64,000 nt of DNA from Dehalobacterium formicoaceticum. Lineage in GTDB: Bacteria; Bacillota; Dehalobacteriia; Dehalobacteriales; Dehalobacteriaceae. The DNA is taken from assembly GCF_002224645.1 (NCBI RefSeq), contig NZ_CP022121.1:496001-560000 (forward strand), given 5' to 3'. Below the pieces are notes generated by a model, which was not told where the DNA came from, searched no databases, and was given only the letters and a program-made list of their open reading frames with translations. The number at the start of each line of letters is the position of its first letter. The first letter of the stretch is position 1. The position numbers were made by a program, and so were the translations under genes. Below, piece by piece: positions 53,967 to 63,814 of the stretch.

Positions 53967-54684
53967 GAAATGGCCTCGTGCTTCGGCCATGCTGTTTGCT
54001 ATGCTGCTTTGCCTTTCTATCCTTTCCGTCCCAGCCTATGCACAGACCGACGAATCCAAGGTGAATACGGCTAGCTCCGATCCGATAGAGGAAGCTGTGG
54101 TGGTGCCGACGACCGAGCCTGCACCCTCTGATCCCGTCAAAGAAACTGAACCGGAAGCTGCTGTGCCCCTGACTCCTGAAGGAAATCTGACCATTGTGGA
54201 TGACCTGGAAGGAGAACAGGCCGAAGACAAGCAGTTCATTACGGTCAAAACCAAAGCGGGCAACACCTTCTATCTGATCATCGACCGGGCAGGCAAGGAA
54301 AATAACGTATACTTCCTGAACCTGGTGGATGAAGCTGACCTCAGAGCCCTGATGGAGGAGGACGGTACGCTGGAGCCACAGCTGGGAGAAGGTGCGGTTC
54401 CAACCGTACCTGAGCCGGAACCCGAGCCTACTCCGGAGCCAGAAACGGAAGTGGAGGAACCCGCACCTGTAAAAAGCATGAATCCTGTACCGATCCTCAT
54501 GGTCCTCCTGGTCATTCTGGGCGGTGGAGGACTTTGGTACTTCAAGCTGAGAAAGCCCAAGCCCAGCGTCAAGGGAAGTACCCATCTGGATGAGTACAGC
54601 TTTGATGATGACGACGACTATGATGAAAAACTGCTGGTTGAAGAGGATCAGGAAAATTCAGAATCGGAGCGTGATGACGAATGA
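53953..54684 (+). CDS. DUF4366-family secreted/membrane protein
   Basis: A 243-residue protein. Signal peptide at residues 1-31 (lysines, then SAMLFAMLLCLSILSVPAYA), a Glu/Pro-rich external part with the core GNTFYLIIDRAGKENNVYFLNLV (~96-118), a Pro-Glu repeat (PEPEPEPTPEPETE), one membrane helix (~177-196) and an acidic tail. This is the DUF4366/CD1107 layout of Firmicute ICEs; role unknown, probably part of the surface complex. Overlaps its neighbours. Confidence 0.88.
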   Translation: MKMNKKWPRASAMLFAMLLCLSILSVPAYAQTDESKVNTASSDPIEEAVVVPTTEPAPSDPVKETEPEAAVPLTPEGNLTIVDDLEGEQAEDKQFITVKTKAGNTFYLIIDRAGKENNVYFLNLVDEADLRALMEEDGTLEPQLGEGAVPTVPEPEPEPTPEPETEVEEPAPVKSMNPVPILMVLLVILGGGGLWYFKLRKPKPSVKGSTHLDEYSFDDDDDYDEKLLVEEDQENSESERDDE

Positions 54685-54875
54685 CGCATTTTACGGACAG
54701 TCCCTTTGAACGGCTGATGAAGCAAAAGCCCAGGCAGCGGCAGGAGAAGCTCTCTCCTGTCCTACCCAAGACCCATCCCTGCCATGGCTGCAGCTATCTT
54801 CAGGGCAACTGCTGCACTGGTGTCTGCTACCGGGAGCTGATCCTACCCCACAAGAAAAGGAAGGTGGACAAATGA
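54681..54875 (+). CDS. Small Cys-rich ICE protein of unknown function
   Basis: A 64-residue basic protein with a cysteine cluster PCHGCSYLQGNCCTGVCYREL (~33-53) that could bind zinc. Overlaps both neighbouring genes by 4 bp, so it is clearly expressed with them. No family name comes to mind. Confidence 0.7.
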   Translation: MTHFTDSPFERLMKQKPRQRQEKLSPVLPKTHPCHGCSYLQGNCCTGVCYRELILPHKKRKVDK

Positions 54876-57013
54876 AACTGGTGATTGCAGAAAAACCAAG
54901 TGTGGCGCAGTCCATTGCCGCAGTACTGGGAGCAAACAGGCGAAAGGACGGTTATTTGGAAGGAACGGATGTCCTGGTTTCCTGGTGTGTTGGACATCTG
55001 GTGGAGCTCTCTCCGGCGGATGTCTATGACGAGCGCTATGACAAATGGCGCTTTGAGGATCTGCCGATCCTTCCGGAGCCATGGAAATACCAGGTGCCCA
55101 AGGACAAGCAAAAGCAATTCAAAATCCTGAAAAGCCTGATGGGTGAAGCCCGAGTGACGGAGATCATCTGCGCTACGGATGCCGGACGTGAAGGGGAACT
55201 GATCTTCCGTCTGGTCTATCGCCAGGCGGGTTGTCAGAAACCGGTGAAGCGCTTATGGATCAGTTCCATGGAGGATCAGGCCATCAGCGAAGGCTTCAGG
55301 AAACTAAGGCCCAGCCAGGAATATGATCCGCTCTATCAATCTGCCCTCTGCCGGGCGCAGGCGGATTGGCTGGTCGGAATCAACGCAACGAGGCTCTTTT
55401 CCGTTTTGTATCGTCAGACCCTCAATGTCGGCCGCGTCATGTCTCCTACGCTGTCCATGATCGTGGACCGCTGGTCTGTCATTCAAGATTTCAGGTCCGA
55501 GCCATTCTACACCGTTGTGCTGAAGCTCCCCGGTTTTGAAGCAGCCAGTGAAAAGCTGAAGATCAAGGCCGAGGCTGAAAAACTCCTGATAGAGTGCCAG
55601 GGAAAGTCGGCCACAGTCACTGAAGTAAGGACCCAGGAGAAGACAGAGAAGCCGCCTAAGCTTTATGACCTGACCACTCTGCAGCGGGAATCCAACCGGT
55701 TTCTTGGGTATACCGCCCAGCAAACACTGGATTATGCCCAAAGCCTTTATGAGAAAAAACTCATCACCTATCCCCGAACCGACAGCCGCTACCTGACGGC
55801 TGATATGGCGCAGTCCACTGCAGGCGTCCTTCAGTCAGCGCTTTCCCTTTTGCCAGAGAAATTGACGAAGGGATATTCGACGGATCTAAAGCAATTGCTG
55901 GATGATTCCAAGGTCAGCGACCATCACGCTATCATCCCGACCCATGCTCTGAAGGAAAATATCCTGGATAGTCTGCCCAAGGGCGAGCAGGAGCTCTTAA
56001 AGCTTCTGGCCATTCGCCTCATCACCGCCGCAGGAGAAGCCCATCGGTATTCAGAAACGACGGTCGTTTTGGACTGCTGTGATCAACGCTTCACTACCAA
56101 GGGAAAGACGATTCTGCAGTCCGGCTGGAAGTCTGTGGATGAGCATTATCGCAGCACGCTTACCACTCGAAAATCGGAAAAAAAGACGGAAGCCCCGCTG
56201 CCCAGACTGGAAAAAGACCAGCGCTTTGATGCGGTCTCTGTCCGGCTGGAGGAGGGAAAAACCACTCCTCCTAAGCTTTTTACCGAGGATACGCTGCTCT
56301 CCGCCATGGAGAATGCTGGCCTGGAGGACGTGCCCGAGGATGCTGAGCGCAAAGGTCTGGGGACTCCGGCCACACGGGCAGGCATCCTGGAAAAGCTGAT
56401 CAAGACTGAGATGGTAGAGCGCCGAGGTGATAAAAAGCTCAAGACCCTGCAGCCCACCCATAAGGGAGTTTCTTTGGCCACGATCTTACCGGAGCAGATC
56501 AAATCCCCTCAGATGACGGCGGAATGGGAGGAAAAGCTGAAGCGCATTGAAAAGGGTCAGCTCTCACCTGAGATCTTCATGGCGGAGATCTCTCAGCACC
56601 TGAAGGATCTGGTTAGAACCTATCGGGCGATCTCTGAAGCCCCCGGCGAGCTGGCCTTGAATCCGGAAAGCATCGGTTCTTGCCCGCGCTGCCAGGATCA
56701 GGTGCTGGAAGGGGAACGTCGTTTTTTCTGCCAGAACAAAGCCTGTACTTTCGCCTTATGGAAGGACAACCGTTTCTTCAAGGACAAGAAAAAAACACTG
56801 ACTCGCGAGGCAGCTGCTGCTCTTCTGCAGGATGGCTGTATTCAGATGAAAAGCCTGTATTCGCCCAAGACGCAAAAGACCTACGATGCTCGAATCATCA
56901 TGGAGGATACCGGCGGCAAGTACGTCAATTTCAGGCTGGAATTTATGCCTGATGAAACCAAGGATAAGGACAAAACATCAACAAAATCCAAGGAAAGGAT
57001 GGAAAAATCATGA
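54872..57013 (+). CDS. topB: DNA topoisomerase III
   Basis: A 713-residue type IA topoisomerase. TOPRIM domain at the N-terminus (LVIAEKPSVAQSIAAVLG, then ATDAGREGELIF ~99-110), catalytic Tyr in ITYPRTDSRY (~299), ending in a zinc-ribbon-like part (SCPRCQDQVLEGERRFFCQNKAC ~605-628). ICE-borne TopB enzymes resolve DNA during transfer or replication. Length is normal for the plasmid/ICE type. Confidence 0.95.
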   Translation: MKLVIAEKPSVAQSIAAVLGANRRKDGYLEGTDVLVSWCVGHLVELSPADVYDERYDKWRFEDLPILPEPWKYQVPKDKQKQFKILKSLMGEARVTEIICATDAGREGELIFRLVYRQAGCQKPVKRLWISSMEDQAISEGFRKLRPSQEYDPLYQSALCRAQADWLVGINATRLFSVLYRQTLNVGRVMSPTLSMIVDRWSVIQDFRSEPFYTVVLKLPGFEAASEKLKIKAEAEKLLIECQGKSATVTEVRTQEKTEKPPKLYDLTTLQRESNRFLGYTAQQTLDYAQSLYEKKLITYPRTDSRYLTADMAQSTAGVLQSALSLLPEKLTKGYSTDLKQLLDDSKVSDHHAIIPTHALKENILDSLPKGEQELLKLLAIRLITAAGEAHRYSETTVVLDCCDQRFTTKGKTILQSGWKSVDEHYRSTLTTRKSEKKTEAPLPRLEKDQRFDAVSVRLEEGKTTPPKLFTEDTLLSAMENAGLEDVPEDAERKGLGTPATRAGILEKLIKTEMVERRGDKKLKTLQPTHKGVSLATILPEQIKSPQMTAEWEEKLKRIEKGQLSPEIFMAEISQHLKDLVRTYRAISEAPGELALNPESIGSCPRCQDQVLEGERRFFCQNKACTFALWKDNRFFKDKKKTLTREAAAALLQDGCIQMKSLYSPKTQKTYDARIIMEDTGGKYVNFRLEFMPDETKDKDKTSTKSKERMEKS

Positions 57014-57189
57014 ATGTCAAGGAACGGATCAAGGCTCTCCTCGGCATTGAGGTGAGCACGGATAATCTGCTGGAGCTCTGGGAGAATCCGGAGAAATATG
57101 TTTTATCACCGGAAGATGCCGACAAACTGGGAGATCTGTTTCTCTTAGTTGAGATGATGGACGAGCTGGAGGTGGATAGCGATGAATAA
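57010..57189 (+). CDS. Small acidic ICE protein
   Basis: A 59-residue frame (MNVKERIKALLGIEVSTDNLLELWENPEKYVL...) overlapping the topB stop by 4 bp and the next start by 8 bp. Mostly helical and acidic. Not assigned to a family; the tight overlaps support it as a real gene. Confidence 0.65.
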   Translation: MNVKERIKALLGIEVSTDNLLELWENPEKYVLSPEDADKLGDLFLLVEMMDELEVDSDE

Positions 57190-59419
57190 CACTGATGAAC
57201 TTCGTTATGTCCAGGCCTTTGCCAGGATCATCGGCGTCAAGGAGAATGACGCGCTGGAATACGCTCAGAGAAAGGGCATCGGCGCTTTGGTGGAGAACGC
57301 CACACAGCTTTTGAGTACACCTGCACAGCGGGAAAAGCACCAGGCCTTTCTGGATCTTTATCGAATGAGCAGCGGCATCAACACGAAAAACCCGGTCATC
57401 AATTCACCGGATGCGGCAGCGGGGTTCTTTCGCTCGGTGATGGATCAGGTCCATGACAAGGAGGCCTTTGTCGTGGCATTCCTCAATACCAAGAACCGTG
57501 TCATCGATCACGAGGTCGTATCCCTTGGGACCATCAATAGCTCCATCGTCCATCCCAGGGAGGTCTTCCGTAACGCTATCGTCAATAAGGCCAATGCGGT
57601 GATCCTTTGTCACAACCACCCATCCGGCGATCTGACGCCAAGCCCCGAAGATCTCACCGTGACGAAAAGGCTGAAGGAAACGGGCAATCTTCTGGGCATC
57701 CAGGTGCTGGATCACCTGATCATCAATGGGATCAATCAGCAGGATCACTATTCCTTCCAGGCCCACGGCGTGCTTGAATCGCCCGCAGCTTACGGCCAAA
57801 AGGAAGCGGTCAGGGAATCCTCAGCTCAGACGGCCCCCGGAAAAAGCATCAAGGATGGACTTAAGGAGATCACGGACAAGCTGGAACAAGGCATCCGTGA
57901 TTTTTTCAGCGGCGACAAATACCAGGACTACCTGCGCACCATGTCGAGGTTCCATCATTATTCCCTGAACAATACGATCCTGATCGCCATGCAAAAACCG
58001 GATGCCACACTAGTGGCCGGATACAATCGCTGGCAGGATCAGTTCCAGCGAAATGTTCTGAAGGGTGAAAAAGGCATCCGTATCATTGCCCCAGCCCCTG
58101 TCAAAACGAAAAGGGAAGTTGAAAAGCTAGATCCTGTGACGCAGAAACCCTTGCGGGATGTCACTGGCAAGACTTTGAAGGAGGAAGTGGAAATCAATAT
58201 CCCCCGGTTTCGGGTCGTTTCAGTCTTTGATGTCTCCCAGACGGACGGGAAGCCCCTGCCCCAGCTGGCAAGTACCCTGACCGGCGACGTCAAGCAATAT
58301 GACGTTTTCATGGAGGCTCTGAAGCGATCCTCCCCGGTTCCCATCTCCTTCGAAGCCATGCCTGGCAGCACCGATGGCTATTTCAGCCATGGCAGACAAA
58401 AGATCGCCATTCGGGATGACATGAGCGAAATCCAGACGGTCTCTGCGGCCATCCATGAGATCGCCCACGCCAAGCTTCATAATCTGCAGCCTGACCAGGA
58501 AAAGGATCATGGAGAAGCTGGCAAAGCACCGGAAAAGTCCAAGGATCGAAGAACAGAAGAAGTGGAGGCAGAAAGTGTCTCCTTCGCAGTATGTGCCTAT
58601 TATGGCATCGCCACCGACGAGAACAGCTTTGGCTATATCGCTGCATGGAGCAAGGACAAGGATCTTCCTGAGCTGAAGGCTTCCCTGGAGACCATCAGCA
58701 AGACCTCAGCAGAGCTCATTGATGACATCGACCGCCATTTTAAGGAAATCACCCAGGAGCGCGGGATTTCTGCAGCAGACATAGAAAAGCAAAACGAAAA
58801 GACGGAGACTGATGAGAATCCTTCTCCTCGCCTACAGGAGGTGGAATTCCTCACCGGCCCGGATGACACCTACGCCATCTATCAACTGAAAAACGATGAG
58901 AATCTGCGCAACCATCAATTCGAGAGCCTGCATCACCTGCAAAAGCTTGGTCTGACTGTGGACTATAAGAATTATGATCTGACCTACACCGGACATTTTG
59001 AGGCAGTAGCTGACACTAATGGGACGCTGAACGTCATCTATGAAAAATTCAATGAGGATCGGCCCAAGGACTTCACCGGGCATAGCCTATCCATGAGCGA
59101 TGTCATCGTCTTGAAGCAACACGGTGACTACACGGCTCATTATGTGGATGCTATCGGCTTCAAGGAAGTGGCAGAGTTCATCAAACCCATCAATCCCTTG
59201 CGGAGCATCGAGGATACGGTGGAGCAGAATGACAATCAATTTGATGGACTGATCAATAACGTTCAAACCAAAGAATTTGAAAAAACTAGAGAGGCTAGCG
59301 AAGTTGATGAAGAGAAAAAACCGCAGAAAGAATCCGTAAAGCAGCAGCTGAAAAAGTCTGCGGAGAAATCAGAGATCAGCAAAACATTGCCTCACAAAAC
59401 TGCAGAAATGGAGAGATGA
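57182..59419 (+). CDS. RadC-ArdC-like fusion protein (JAB domain, ssDNA-binding and zincin domain, YodL/LPD-type tail)
   Basis: A 745-residue multidomain protein. Residues ~60-200 are a RadC/JAB domain with the metal motif CHNHPSGDLTPSPED (~145). Residues ~215-450 resemble ArdC antirestriction proteins: an N-terminal ssDNA-binding part (FFSGDKYQDYLRTMSRFHHYSLNNTILIAMQ ~240-270) and a zincin motif HEIAHAKLH (~424). The C-terminal part (~555-700, DDTYAIYQLKNDENLRNHQF, LDTY-like folds) is of the DUF4316/YodL/LPD kind. The likely role is to protect or process transferred DNA in the recipient. The last ~60 residues are Lys/Glu-rich. Confidence 0.85.
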   Translation: MNNTDELRYVQAFARIIGVKENDALEYAQRKGIGALVENATQLLSTPAQREKHQAFLDLYRMSSGINTKNPVINSPDAAAGFFRSVMDQVHDKEAFVVAFLNTKNRVIDHEVVSLGTINSSIVHPREVFRNAIVNKANAVILCHNHPSGDLTPSPEDLTVTKRLKETGNLLGIQVLDHLIINGINQQDHYSFQAHGVLESPAAYGQKEAVRESSAQTAPGKSIKDGLKEITDKLEQGIRDFFSGDKYQDYLRTMSRFHHYSLNNTILIAMQKPDATLVAGYNRWQDQFQRNVLKGEKGIRIIAPAPVKTKREVEKLDPVTQKPLRDVTGKTLKEEVEINIPRFRVVSVFDVSQTDGKPLPQLASTLTGDVKQYDVFMEALKRSSPVPISFEAMPGSTDGYFSHGRQKIAIRDDMSEIQTVSAAIHEIAHAKLHNLQPDQEKDHGEAGKAPEKSKDRRTEEVEAESVSFAVCAYYGIATDENSFGYIAAWSKDKDLPELKASLETISKTSAELIDDIDRHFKEITQERGISAADIEKQNEKTETDENPSPRLQEVEFLTGPDDTYAIYQLKNDENLRNHQFESLHHLQKLGLTVDYKNYDLTYTGHFEAVADTNGTLNVIYEKFNEDRPKDFTGHSLSMSDVIVLKQHGDYTAHYVDAIGFKEVAEFIKPINPLRSIEDTVEQNDNQFDGLINNVQTKEFEKTREASEVDEEKKPQKESVKQQLKKSAEKSEISKTLPHKTAEMER

Positions 59420-59421
59420 AG

Positions 59422-59646
59422 ATGGTTAGTTTTAGTATTGAAGAGCTTAACCTCATGTGTATTTATGATACGGGCACCCGGTCCGGCCTGATGGCAGGAC
59501 TTGAAAAAATCGCCCTGGAGCTTGCTCCTGAAGAAGCAGAGCTTGCCGGGCTTATCCAAAGAGCTTTGAAGAAGCTGACGGCCATGAGTGATCAGGAATA
59601 TGGAGAGTTGATACTGGTTCCCGACTACAAGGAAGAAGAGGACTAA
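59422..59646 (+). CDS. TTRAP-family transposon-transfer assisting protein
   Basis: A 74-residue acidic protein: SFSIEELNLMCIYDTGTRSGLMAGLEKIALEL then MSDQEYGELILVPDY, the TTRAP pattern. Starts at the second of two ATGs, with GGAGAG correctly spaced. Function in conjugation is undefined. Confidence 0.85.
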   Translation: MVSFSIEELNLMCIYDTGTRSGLMAGLEKIALELAPEEAELAGLIQRALKKLTAMSDQEYGELILVPDYKEEED

Positions 59647-59696
59647 AACAGAGCAACTACAGCAGAAGGGTGGTGAGCACTTGAGGAGGTGATGAT

Positions 59697-60035
59697 TTGG
59701 CAAACAGGAAGCGTCAGATCCCCATTATTATTATGGTCAATGAGCGTGAAAAGGCGCTGATCGAGGAAAAGATGCGCCAGCTGGGGACAAAAAACATGGG
59801 GGCCTACATCAGAAAAATGGCTATTGACGGCTATGTGGTCCGGCTGGACCTCTCCGACATTTCTGAACTGGTATCGCTCCTTCGAAGAAGCGGCAACAAC
59901 CTGAATCAATACGCCAAGCGGGCGCACGAGACCGGACGCATCTATGAAGCCGATATTGAGGATATCCAGAGCAGCCTAAAGAGTGTATGGGAAAAGGCGG
60001 ATCAGATCATGACCCGCCTTTCCACCATAGACTAA
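59697..60035 (+). CDS. mobC: MobC-family relaxosome accessory protein
   Basis: A 112-residue protein: ribbon-helix-helix-like N-terminus (IPIIIMVNEREKALIEEKMRQLG, NMGAYIRKMAIDGY) and the MobC core LVSLLRRSGNNLNQYAKRAHETG (~61-83). It helps the relaxase open oriT. TTG start behind GAGGAGGTG. The origin of transfer is probably within a few hundred bp, but I cannot identify it by sequence alone. Confidence 0.92.
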   Translation: MANRKRQIPIIIMVNEREKALIEEKMRQLGTKNMGAYIRKMAIDGYVVRLDLSDISELVSLLRRSGNNLNQYAKRAHETGRIYEADIEDIQSSLKSVWEKADQIMTRLSTID

Positions 60036-60122
60036 ATTTTTTTCGACAACATGGACGACCTTTGGATTCCTTGCTACGATCAGGGTAGAAGAAAATTTTT
60101 CGGATGAATGGAGGTGTGCAGC

Positions 60123-60407
60123 ATGAGATTTCTCATCAAGCTGTTTTTATTCCCAATCACACTGGCTTTAACAATCCTTGTTGCAGCCTGCCGTTTGCTG
60201 TGTCAGCTGTCTACCATGGTGCTGGGAATCGTGGCATTTGTCTGCTTTGCTATTGCGCTTGGAACCATGGTCCTGCTTCAGGATGTTCCGGAAGGACTGA
60301 GATTAATGGGCCTCGCCTGGTTGATCAGTCCCTTCGGACTGCCGCTAATCGCAGCATTCCTGGTTGAACTGCTTGGCGTATTCAACGATTCGCTGAAAGT
60401 AATTTGA
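60123..60407 (+). CDS. CD1845-like small membrane protein
   Basis: A 94-residue protein of three hydrophobic helices (KLFLFPITLALTILVAACRLL; LGIVAFVCFAIALGTMVLL; LAWLISPFGLPLIAAFLVELLG). Matches the small membrane protein seen between mobC and the relaxase in this ICE group. GGAGGTG precedes the ATG. Role unknown. Confidence 0.8.
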   Translation: MRFLIKLFLFPITLALTILVAACRLLCQLSTMVLGIVAFVCFAIALGTMVLLQDVPEGLRLMGLAWLISPFGLPLIAAFLVELLGVFNDSLKVI

Positions 60408-60432
60408 GAAATCGAAGTATAATCCTGTGACG

Positions 60433-60458
60433 GGCGTGGTGGAGCAATCTGCCGCGCC
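60433..60458 (+). terminator. Terminator before the relaxase gene
   Basis: GGCGTGG pairs with CCGCGCC (one G-U) and is followed by TTTTTCTTTT. Confidence 0.7.
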
Positions 60459-60485
60459 TTTTTCTTTTGGAAGGAGGTGTCCGCT

Positions 60486-61244
60486 GTGGCAACCACGAGA
60501 TTAATCCCCATGCACGTTATAAAAGGTCAAACCGTGGCCCACACGGTACATGAACGCCTTTCCTATGCCATCAATCCTGAAAAAACCAACAGCGGACAGC
60601 TCGTCAAAGCCTATGGCTGTGAACCGGAAACCGCTGCTGGAGAGATGCTGCTTTGCAAAAAAGAATATGAGACTTACATAGGACGCAGTGAAGAGAAGAA
60701 AAGTGACATCGTGCTCTATCAGATCCGGCAGTCCTTTAAGCCAGGAGAAATCTCCCCGGAGAAAGCACAGGAGATCGGTTTTGATCTGGCCATGAGCTTC
60801 ACCAAGGGTAAGTATCAATTTGTCGTCGCCACCCATACCGATCATTCCCATATCCATAATCACATCATTTTCAATTCCACATCCAACGACCATACACAGA
60901 AATTCAGGAATTTCCTTGGCTCCAGTGATGCGATCCGGAAAATCAGCGACAAGCTTTGCCTTGAGAACGGACTCTCAATTATTGAAGCTCCAAAGCAGGG
61001 ACCGTCTCATTACGGCAAGTGGCTGGGCGACAAAAAACCGCTATCCTGGCAGGAGAAGTTGCGTCAAACTATCGATGCCGTCATGGCACAAAAACCAGTA
61101 GATTTTGATGCTTTCCTGAAGTTAATGGCGGAGAATGGTTATAAAGTGAAGCAGGGGCAGCATCTAGCCTTCAACGCAAATGGTCAGCAAAAATTCACCA
61201 GATTGCGATCCCTGGGCGAAGGATATTCTGAAGATGAGCTAAGA
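60486..61244 (+). pseudogene. MobP-type relaxase, N-terminal part, interrupted by IS21 copy C
   Basis: The first 253 codons of a relaxase that nicks and binds oriT. The metal-binding motif THTDHSHIHNHIIFNS (~114-129) is the H-x-D-x2-H-x-H-N-H signature of MobP enzymes; an upstream Tyr-containing segment (ERLSYAINPEKT ~20-31) may hold the catalytic residue. GTG start behind AAGGAGGTG. The frame breaks at 61244 and resumes at 63923, past the IS. Confidence 0.88.
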
Positions 61245-61448
61245 TGTATTTGTCAACTTAAAATTAGGCCATATAGTCATTTAATTTTCGGCCACTAAGA
61301 AAAAAAAATTTAGTCGTTTCATAAGCATATTTAGTTTTCAAAGAGCATTGTTTCACGATGAATGCTAACGCGCTATCGCTTGTTACACCCTGTATAAATG
61401 TTTATCAAAAACATGATAAACCTTTATACAGGGTTATTGTTTTTTTCT

Positions 61449-62228
61449 TCATGCCAGTTGCTGTTGTTGTAACCACTCCTTCGTTTCTTTCATGCGGTAC
61501 GAGTTTCCATTCATGTTGACGATGTATGACTGATGCGTCAACCGGTCAATCATGGCCGCCGTCATCACGGGATCCTGAAAAATTTCACCCCATCGTTCGA
61601 AGGATAAGTTGGTTGTGATGATTGTCGATTTGCGACCAGCCCTCAGCGACAAATGGGTAAACAATAATTCAGATCCTTCCTTATCAAAAGATATATAACC
61701 CATTTCATCGGCAATAACCAAATCATATTTTTCAAAGCGGTTCTGGAAGGCTCGAAGAGTTTGCTCTGCTCGGCATTCTTTAATCCGGTTAATGAGGAGG
61801 GGAACAGTTGTAAACCATACTTTATATCCCTCCAGGCAGGCCTTTAAGCCTAGCCCAATACTCACATGCGTCTTGCCTGTTCCCGGGTTCCCCGCCAGAA
61901 TAATGTTGCGCCCCTCCTGAATAAACTCTAATGTTTTCAGCTGCTTTAACTTCTTTTGGGCATCATCTGGCAAATCCGCGATGACCAAATCTTCAAGGTA
62001 CTTTTTATGTGTAAATTCAGCCAGACGAATGCGATTATGCCGCGAGGCTTCCCGACGAGCATCACATTCCTTCTCCAGTAACTGCGCCAGAAATGCTTCA
62101 TAACTGGCATCCTGCTGCGTTGACTCCCGAACTTGCTCATCCAAATGCTTACGAATCATAGGGAGTCTCAGTTCTTTGCTATATTCCAATATCGCTTCCT
62201 TAAACGCCTTGCGCGGCGCGTTACTCAT
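61449..62228 (-). CDS. istB: IS21 helper ATPase IstB (copy C)
   Basis: Identical in sequence to the other two IstB copies (259 residues). Transcribed against the relaxase gene. Confidence 0.95.
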   Translation of the reverse strand: MSNAPRKAFKEAILEYSKELRLPMIRKHLDEQVRESTQQDASYEAFLAQLLEKECDARREASRHNRIRLAEFTHKKYLEDLVIADLPDDAQKKLKQLKTLEFIQEGRNIILAGNPGTGKTHVSIGLGLKACLEGYKVWFTTVPLLINRIKECRAEQTLRAFQNRFEKYDLVIADEMGYISFDKEGSELLFTHLSLRAGRKSTIITTNLSFERWGEIFQDPVMTAAMIDRLTHQSYIVNMNGNSYRMKETKEWLQQQQLA

Positions 62229-63814
62229 GCAACGTCCTCCTTTGCTTTTGGTGTATGGGTATCAAACATGTCATCGTACATGCGAAGCTGCTGTGCTGAC
62301 CGCTCTACAATCTCTTTTCCCGTTTTCGAGAGATTTGGTTGAACAACAGGCATCGCGTCACGATTCCTAGCACAAAGCACTTTAATTTTATCCGTAGTCA
62401 CTTGAGCCGGATGAATTTTCTCCAGCTCCCGAATAGCTTGCTCGACTTCCGCAAATGGGACATCGTCTCGAATATATTGCAATAGCTGTATAAATTCCTT
62501 GTCTTGTTTGGTATAATATGTTTCGTATATTTCTTTTATCCTTTTAGGAGCCTGCTGCCATGCCGCACTACCGGCAAATGCACCAGGTTTTTTCCTTAGC
62601 GTATCCAAATAATGATTCAGATCAAGCCGCCACTCGTGGTTGCCGGTTAATCGCACATGCTCCGCTACCAAGGATTCCTGATGGAAGCATCGCACCCGGG
62701 TCGCATATGCTTTAATCATGATCGATTCACCTACCAAATGATCCGGTACTGAGTAACGATTCTGATCAACGATGATGGTGGAATATTTGTTCACCCGTCC
62801 ATAAATCACGCGAGCTGCATCAAATGGTGGAAGGGTGGGCAGCAATGCGGGGCGCTCTTCTTCCAATCGTTCCTCCGCCGTCTGGCCGTTGTACTCATCA
62901 TGGGACTTACGATTACGCTTAGTGCACACATCCTGCAAATATTGATTTGCCTCCTCCAGGGATTCAAATTCGTCCCGAAAAGCGAAGGCTTTTCGGCGAA
63001 CGACCTCGACGCTTCGCTCCACATGACCTTTTTCGTTGCCCTTGCGAATATTGCAAAACCGATACTGAAAACCATAGTAGAGCGACAATTGAAGCAATCC
63101 TTGCGTCGGCTCCTTCTCCGTTCCAATAAACCTTTTCACCGCGACTTTCATGTTATCGTACACCATGGTACGATACACTTGGCCGATATGCTGGAAAAAC
63201 AGGGCGTGTGCTTCCTGAAAACACTCTGTTGTTTGTTTGGTGAACAGATAAGCAAAGCGATAGTTCCCGTAAGCCGTTGTGAATACGGCCATCTGAAAAA
63301 CTTGAAATTTTCCATTAATTTTTAGTTTAACCTCACCCCAATCAAATTCGCAAATGTCTCCAAGTTCATACAGAGCCTTAATAAACGCTTCCTTTGGTTT
63401 CCGTTCCAAGCTTCTAATGGTTCGAAGAACGGTACTGTAACTTAGTTGAGTACCCTCGGCTTCCAGTGCTTCAAAGATATCAATGGCTTTTTTTTGCTGC
63501 TTGTGCCGCCCCTGATTTCGCTTAGTTTCATTCTCGTCAAGATAGAACTGGATCCTGTTCACAACCTCGTCAGTCATTTTTCTTTTGGGTCGAATGCCCA
63601 CAGTATACTTGGGGGCAGAAGTGAGGGTGTCGACTAGTGCCTGGATATCTGCCGACCCGCTCGACAATAATTGCTGTCTCCCTTCCTCATATTGTCCAAT
63701 GTACTTTCCTACGGTGTCCCGATTGATCCCTGTTATTTTCGCAATTTCCCGGCGCGATTTCCCTTCATGAATATGCATCATTAAAATTTGTTGCTTGATG
63801 TTCATTGTGATCAT
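62225..63814 (-). CDS. istA: IS21 transposase IstA (copy C)
   Basis: Identical to the other IstA copies (529 residues, HTH plus rve-type DDE core); overlaps istB by 4 bp. Confidence 0.95.
   Translation of the reverse strand: MITMNIKQQILMMHIHEGKSRREIAKITGINRDTVGKYIGQYEEGRQQLLSSGSADIQALVDTLTSAPKYTVGIRPKRKMTDEVVNRIQFYLDENETKRNQGRHKQQKKAIDIFEALEAEGTQLSYSTVLRTIRSLERKPKEAFIKALYELGDICEFDWGEVKLKINGKFQVFQMAVFTTAYGNYRFAYLFTKQTTECFQEAHALFFQHIGQVYRTMVYDNMKVAVKRFIGTEKEPTQGLLQLSLYYGFQYRFCNIRKGNEKGHVERSVEVVRRKAFAFRDEFESLEEANQYLQDVCTKRNRKSHDEYNGQTAEERLEEERPALLPTLPPFDAARVIYGRVNKYSTIIVDQNRYSVPDHLVGESIMIKAYATRVRCFHQESLVAEHVRLTGNHEWRLDLNHYLDTLRKKPGAFAGSAAWQQAPKRIKEIYETYYTKQDKEFIQLLQYIRDDVPFAEVEQAIRELEKIHPAQVTTDKIKVLCARNRDAMPVVQPNLSKTGKEIVERSAQQLRMYDDMFDTHTPKAKEDVA

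Noticed and set aside
60036-60122. Origin of transfer between mobC and the small membrane protein gene
   Set aside because: The position is plausible, but I found no convincing inverted repeat plus nick-site motif; not reported as a feature.
43050-61244. Copies B and C as ends of a composite transposon that moved the conjugation genes
   Set aside because: Each copy has its own matching target duplication and each interrupts a gene whose two halves are contiguous, so both are separate insertions into a pre-existing element.
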